Source: Bolinopsis microptera
Lineage: Eukaryota; Ctenophora; Tentaculata; Lobata; Bolinopsidae
Direction: 5' to 3'
NCBI RefSeq assembly: GCF_026151205.1
Contig: NC_087076.1
Span: forward strand, 5,882,902 to 5,942,901
Length of the DNA: 60,000 bases
Shown here: positions 54,290-60,000 of the stretch, in pieces
How positions within the stretch are numbered: the stretch's first letter is position 1
Layout of the letters: each line of letters opens with the position of its first letter
Position numbers and translations under genes: made by a program
Notes under the pieces: generated by a model
What the model was told of the DNA's origin: nothing
The model's database searches: none
The model's input: the letters and a program-made list of their open reading frames with translations, nothing else

Positions 54290-54970
54290 CTATTTACAAA
54301 CTACAGCTACTACTATACTTGGAAATGTGCCGTCGCTAAGTATTGAATCCAAGGACAAACGTTGAAAAAGGTTGGGATCTTCTTGGGCCGGCCATTCTTC
54401 TCCCATGGTCAATACTATGTGGAGCAAAGCAGGGTCGGGGAGAAGGACTCCCTCCGAGTTTTGTCGTTGGACATTGGAATAACGGGTAATGTTGTATGAT
54501 AAACTGATTATTATTAGACACGAGAACAATGGATACACACAATCTACAAATGGTAGTAAATAAATAGTCAATCAATACAGTCAATCAACAACAGGGAACA
54601 ACAGAGTTTATCTAGATATTAGTCTGCAAAGGTCACACTGCTAACGCTCTTTCTCACATACACAGCTGACTAACACAGAGATTAACTATTAATAATTATC
54701 AATGTAACACCAAATACTAATTATTAAATGGTACACTACAACAAGACAGTTTCTTCTTCTTCTTCAAAGCTTAAGCACCGCACCCACAATTGTACTACAA
54801 TTGTCACTGGTCACACCGACCGTTACTATCTCTACACCGATAGTACACGTACACTGAAAAGAGTTCTTAAACACCGAACTTCTATCTTCTCCTCTGACTA
54901 TCTCTACACCGATAGTACAAACTGAGTCTCTCACAACGAACACATCTACTGACACTCTGTGTAGTCAAAC
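54290..54970. other. No gene supported; repeated hairpin motif
   Basis: Short minus-strand frames at 54.3-54.6 kb show no domain. CTATCTCTACACCGATAG, itself a 5-bp-stem hairpin, occurs twice (54826-54843 and 54898-54915) and lies in a CT-rich stretch; this may be an element terminus. Confidence 0.35.
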
Positions 54971-55760
54971 AGCATACAACAGGCGTGGCTAGCAGCTCCT
55001 AGATCTGCACTGGTACAGCAGCCTCCAACGTCAGGTAGAGTAGCAGCCTCCAAGATCAAGTCGTCACTCGTATAGGTCACGTCATGTTCCTACAAGAGAT
55101 TAAATTAAGTTAGTATGGTTTTAATGATGTTCTTAATTATCATGATATATCATCATTAACATTGTATACCCACAAGTTTTGGACAGATGATATGTTAACA
55201 GCGATTTTGGTTTTTATGAATTTGATTTGGAATTATATTGATATTTTTTATTTAAACTTGATTAAAAGAAGTATAGAACTTTATGCCTCTCTTACTTTTA
55301 ACACTACCATTACCAACCTGTTGTCCTTTTACTCTTAAATGGTTCTATACTAATTTGTATCCTGTAAATAACTGTAAATAATTGTAAATATTTGTGATGA
55401 AATGCCAAAGTGGGTATCTATGTAATTTTCGTAATAGTTTAATGGTTACCTTCATGTCCACAGTTCGTTGTTTTAACCAACCAGCAGATCGAAGAATCTT
55501 CAAATTATTTACTATTTATATCGTATTACTGTGTAAATTTGATTCTAATACTACTTCTAATATTTGAAAATGCTGTCTTTTAATTCGACCCAATAAATTT
55601 AGAAAGCGGAAACGTGGTGTCAGTGAAAGTAAAGAATTATTGTCGTCCGGAGGAAGGGTACCCTGCTAGTGTATTTAATCATGAAAAAAGACAATTTTTT
55701 TCTCAGTCTATCTACCGTATTCATTAACTAAGTACATACTCATTACTTATCACTGAGATA
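54971..55760. other. No gene recognised
   Basis: AT-rich, with two copies of a CAGCAGCCTCCAA motif near 55017 and 55042. No supported ORF. Confidence 0.4.
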
Positions 55761-55774
55761 ATGGCACTATCCGT

Positions 55775-56175
55775 CGCGGAGTCGAGTCCGCGGCGGAGCC
55801 GCCGGACTCCGAGCGGACTCCGAGCGGACTCCGGCGGAGCCGCCGGACTCCGAGCGGACTCCGGCGGTGCTCCGCCAAAATGTATTTACAGTGGACTCGA
55901 GTACATTTTGGCGGACTCCGAGCGGAGCCGAGCGGACTCCGAGCGGACTTTAAAGTCCGCCGCGGACTCCGAGCGGCTCCGCGGCGGCTCGGTGTAGTGT
56001 CCGCCGCGGACTAAGCCACTAGGCGGACTCCGGTCCGCCGCGGACTCCGGCGGAGTGCTTGGCGGACTCCGCCGGACCTCTCCGCCAGACTTGAATCCAG
56101 CGGAGTCCGGCGGAGCTTGGCGGAGTCCGCCAGCTCGGCGGACTCCGCTCGGAGTCCGCCGGATTCCAACAGAGT
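55775..56175. repeat. GC-rich palindromic island of CGGACTCCG-type repeats
   Basis: About 400 bp composed largely of CGGACTCCGAGCGG and its complement, in contrast to AT-rich flanks. The left part is mostly in one orientation and the right part contains the reverse complement (CGGAGTCCGCC), so the whole could fold back. Overlapping frames on both strands are compositional artefacts. It may be a subterminal-repeat-rich non-autonomous transposon like the CCGGT-rich hAT element at 37913, but no target duplication was found. Confidence 0.7.
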
Positions 56176-56179
56176 CCAC

Positions 56180-56740
56180 TGACTTCCGACCTCCGTCTTC
56201 AGACCCTCGGCTAAATTTGTCACGTGACATACAACATAGCATTTTGCAATATTGTGGTCAGATGAAAAGGTCGCTAGTGATAAACCTTAACCATTACCCT
56301 CACAATGTCAATAGTGTACAACTCTAGTCGTAACTTTGACCCTATAATGCATAAACGTTGACGGCGCTACTAATTCACTCGCCATCAATTTCACGAAAAG
56401 AGCGATATTTGAATTTCGCATTGGATAAGCGTCTGAATAAACCGCGTGGCGCGTGTCTGCGATAAATCTTTTCTTGTCAAATCGATATCTTCTCTTATTC
56501 GATACAAATTTTAACTAGTGATTTTCTGATACTCCACGAACATCTATGAGTGTTGCTTCTGTTCCCGAAAGGTTGAGTTAAGCTTTCAATCCTTTGTTAA
56601 TTTTTTTGTTCAATTTGTAAGGTTAAAACTCTTTCAGGTCCGATTTCCGAATAGTCTGGTGTCCAAAAGAACTCTAATTGTTCAAGGAGTTAAATTTATT
56701 TGGTGTGGGAAAACAGGTCAGTGCTAATTGCTGATCACCT
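56180..56740. other. No gene recognised
   Basis: Nothing supported on either strand. Confidence 0.4.
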
Positions 56741-56905
56741 GTCATTTGATTTGTCATGTCATAAAGTCATACGCTTCTTTTCCTTTTTGCATGGTTTTAA
56801 TGCCAGCTTGATTACAATTGTCATCTGTCATCTGTCATTTGATTTTTCATTAAGTCATACGCTTCTTTCACTTTATCTATAGTTTTAATGCCAGCTGTAA
56901 TACAT
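56741..56905. repeat. About 80-bp imperfect tandem duplication
   Basis: CTGTCATTTGATTT..., AAGTCATACGCTTCTTT and GTTTTAATGCCAGCT occur twice in the same order. Confidence 0.75.
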
Positions 56906-57104
56906 ATATCCAAGCAAGCAAAATGAATGATTTATAAACTTTTCTTTGTGGCACTTTTCGATGCATGGTACTGTTCATCTCGTTTGCAAGTATTATATGT
57001 GTATGTTTGTAGTGGTTTTAATGTCAGAAGAACACATATATTAACCTTGAAAGCTTGAAGCAAGCAAGATTATTCAGGAGGCTACTATTTAATTAATTGG
57101 CCCC

Positions 57105-60000
57105 TTAAATGGGGACAATTAGATTTAGATATTATTAAGTAAACAGTACATCTAGTTCCTTCTATTTAATAGTTTAATGATTTCCAGTAGATGGGGACAA
57201 CTAGATTTAGAGATCAGTCCATCTAGTTCCTTCTATTTAATAGTTTAATGATTTCTACTAGATAGGGACAATTAGATTTAGAGATCATTTAAGTAATCAC
57301 TACATCTAGTTCCTTCTATTTAATAATTTAATAATTTCCAGTAGATGGGGACAATTAGATTAAAAGATCATTAAGTTATCAGTACATCTAGTTCCTTCTA
57401 TTTAATAGTTTAATGATTTCCAGTAGATGGGGACAACTAGATTTAGAGATCAGTCCATCTAGTTCCTTCTATTTAATAGTTTAATGATTTCTACTAGATA
57501 GGGAAAATTAGATTTAGAGATCATTTAAGTAATCACTACATATAGTTCCTTCTATTTAATAATTTAATGATTTCCAGTAGATGGGGACAACTAGATTTAG
57601 AGATCAGTCCATCTAGTTCCTTCTATTTAATAGTTTAATGATTTCTACTAGATAGGGACAATTAGATTTAGAGATTATTTAAGTAATCACTACATCTAGT
57701 TCCTTCTATTTAATAATTTAATGATTTCCAGTAGATGGGGACAATTAGATTTAGAGATCATTAAGTTATCAGTACATCTAGTTCCTTCTATTTAATAGTT
57801 TAATGATTTCCAGTAGATGGGGACAATTAGATTTAGAGATCAGTCCATCTAGTTCCTTCTATTTAATAGTTTAATGATTTCTACTAGATAGGGACAATTA
57901 GATTTAGAGATCATTTAAGTAATCACTACATCTAGTTCCTTCTATTTAATAATTTAATGATTTCCAGTAGATGGGGACAACTAGATTTAGAGATCAGTCC
58001 ATCTAGTTCCTTCTATTTAATAGTTTAATGATTTCTACTAGATAGGGACAATTAGATTTAGAGATCATTTAAGTAATCACTACATCTAGTTCCTTCTATT
58101 TAACAATTCAATAATTTCCAGTGGATAGGGACAATTAGATTAAAAGATCATTAAGTAATCAGTACAGTAGTTCCTTCTATTTCATAGTTTAATGATTTCC
58201 AGTAGATGGGGACAACTAGATTTAGAGATCAGTACATCTAGTTCCTTCTATTTAATAGTTTAATGATTCCTACTAGATAGGGACAATTAGATTTAAATAT
58301 CATTAAATAATCAGTACATCTAGTATTCTAGTTCCTTTTATTTAACAATTCAATAATTTCCAGTAGATAGGGACAATTAGATTTAGAGATCATTATAAGT
58401 AATCAGTACATCTATAAGTTCCTTTTATTTAAAAATTCAATAATTTCCAGTAGATGGGGACAATAAGATTTAGAGATCATTTAAGTAATCACTACATCTA
58501 GTTCCTTCTATTTAATAGTTTAATGATTTCCAGTAGATGGGGACAACTAGATTTAGAGATCAGTACATCTAGTTCCTTCTATTTAATAGTTTAATGATTC
58601 CTACTAGATAGGGACAATTAGATTTAAATATCATTAAGTAATCAGTACATCTAGTATTCTAGTTCCTTTTATTTAACAATTCAATAATTTCCAGTAGATA
58701 GGGACAATTAGATTTAGAGATCATTTAAGTAATCAGTACATCTATAAGTTCCTTTTATTTAAAAATTCAATAATTTCCAGTAGATGGGGACAATTAAATT
58801 TAGAGATCATTAAGTTATCAGTACATCTAGTTCCTTCTATTTAATAATTTATTGATTTCCAATTCAATAATTTCCAGTAGATGGGGACAATTAGATTTAG
58901 AGATCATTAAGTAATCACTATACATCTAGTTCCTTCTATTTAATAATTTAATAATTTCCAGTAAAATTTTATTTAACAATTCAATAATTTCCAGTAGATG
59001 GGGACAATTAGATTTAAATATTATTAAGTAATCAGTATACATCTATAGTTCTTTCTATTTAATAATTTAATAATTTCCAGTAGATGGGGACAATTAGATT
59101 TAAAGATCATTAAGTAATCAGTACATCTAGTTCCTTCTATTTAATAGTTTAATAATTTCCAGTAGATGGGGACAATTAGATTTAAAGATCATTAAGTAAT
59201 CAGTACATCTAGTTCCTTCTATTTAATAGTTTAATAATTTCCAGTAGATGGGGACAATTATATTAAAAGATCATTAAGTAATCAGTACATCTAGTTCCTT
59301 CTTTTTAATAATTTCCAGTAGATGGGGACAATTAGATTTAAAGATCATTAAGTAATCACTTTTTAATAGTTTAATGATTTCCAGTAGATGGGGACAATTA
59401 GATTTAGAGATCATTAAGTAATCAGTACATCTAGTTCCTTCTATTTAATAATTTAATAATTTCCAGTATAGATGGGGACAATTAGATTTAAAGATCATTA
59501 AGTAATCACTTTTTAATAGTTTAATGATTTCCAGTAGATGGGGACAATTAGATTTAGAGATCATTTAGTAATCAGTACATCTAGTATTCTAGTTCCTTTT
59601 ATTTGACAATTCAATAATTTCCAGTAGATAGGGACAATTAGATTAAAAGATCATTAAGTAATCAGTACATCTAGTTCCTTCTTTTTAATAATTTCCAGTA
59701 GATGGGGACAATTAGATTTAAAGATCATTAAGTAATCACTTTTTAATAGTTTAATGATTTCCAGTAGATGGGGACAATTAGATTTAAAGATCATTAAGTA
59801 ATCACTTTTTAATAGTTTGATGATCTCCAGTAGATAGGGACAATAAGACTTAAAGATCATTAAGTAATCAGTACATTTAGTTCCTTCTATTTAATAATTT
59901 AATAATTTCCAGTAGATGGGGACAATAAGATTTAAAGATCATTAAGTTATCAGTACATCTAGTTCTTTCTATTTAATAATTTAATAATTTCCAGTAGATA
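57105..60000. repeat. Tandem array of about 75-85-bp monomers with 390-bp higher-order period
   Basis: Monomers share GTTCCTTCTATTTAATA, TTTAATGATTTCCAGTAGAT, GGGGACAATTAGATTTAGAG and ATCATTAAGTAATCAGTACA. The variant CAGTCCATCTAG recurs at 57215, 57451, 57605, 57841 and 57995, with alternating gaps of 236 and 154, so the higher-order unit is 390 bp (about five monomers). From about 58.1 kb the order becomes irregular, with truncated monomers, then more uniform copies to the window edge. The array continues to the right. No gene. Confidence 0.97.

Noticed and set aside
55761-56327. Overlapping Arg/Ser/Gly/Ala-rich frames on both strands
   Set aside because: Produced by the GC-rich CGGACTCCG repeat, which lacks stop codons; all frames look alike and no domain is present.

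Overview
The window looks like nuclear DNA of an invertebrate animal. It is AT-rich with GC-rich islands, coding sequence sits in short exons with GT/AG junctions, and the recognisable host exons encode extracellular modules (SRCR, thrombospondin type 1, LDL-receptor class A) with the phase-1 introns typical of metazoan exon shuffling. The rest is a dense, nested collection of transposable elements and tandem repeats. I cannot name the species; an early-diverging or marine invertebrate would fit, but that is inference. No prokaryotic gene, CRISPR array, rRNA or convincing tRNA was seen.

Layout. 1-2.3 kb: 3' end of a Ty3/Gypsy element. 2.3-6.9 kb: minus-strand exons of an SRCR/LDLa protein, with a 5'-truncated LINE between them. 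9-10.9 kb: LINE ORF1-like pseudogene and a dispersed 1.1-kb repeat. 11.7-13.4 kb: 174-195-bp tandem array. 14.2-18.2 kb: interleaved LINE and Penelope-like fragments, then a decayed LINE. 19-24 kb: a long-TIR element with a TAA target duplication, a 20-bp satellite of about 39 units and a (GT)n tract.

24.3-47.8 kb: a plus-strand modular gene. It has a split signal peptide, an acidic linker and a Ser/Thr-rich exon, then (after a 14-kb intron full of transposons) three almost identical single-exon SRCR domains, two TSP1 domains and one two-exon SRCR. Every junction I could place is phase compatible. Introns and exons were copied together as a roughly TSP1+SRCR unit. One TSP1 exon carries a 1.1-kb LTR-like insertion with a 5-bp target duplication. 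The big intron holds an AP-endonuclease LINE, foldback elements, and a 5.1-kb TIR element that itself contains a dead mariner-like element and a hAT-like element.

47.9-53.8 kb: a minus-strand Penelope-like element with the GIY-YIG domain upstream of the RT (the permuted, Naiad-type order), interrupted by a TTAA-flanked transposon and by half of the 1.1-kb repeat. 55.8-56.2 kb: a GC-rich palindromic island. 57.1-60 kb: an 80-bp-class tandem array with a 390-bp higher-order period, running off the window.

Many insertions can be checked because an uninterrupted paralogous copy, or an intact reading frame, lies in the same window. That gives exact boundaries and relative ages.
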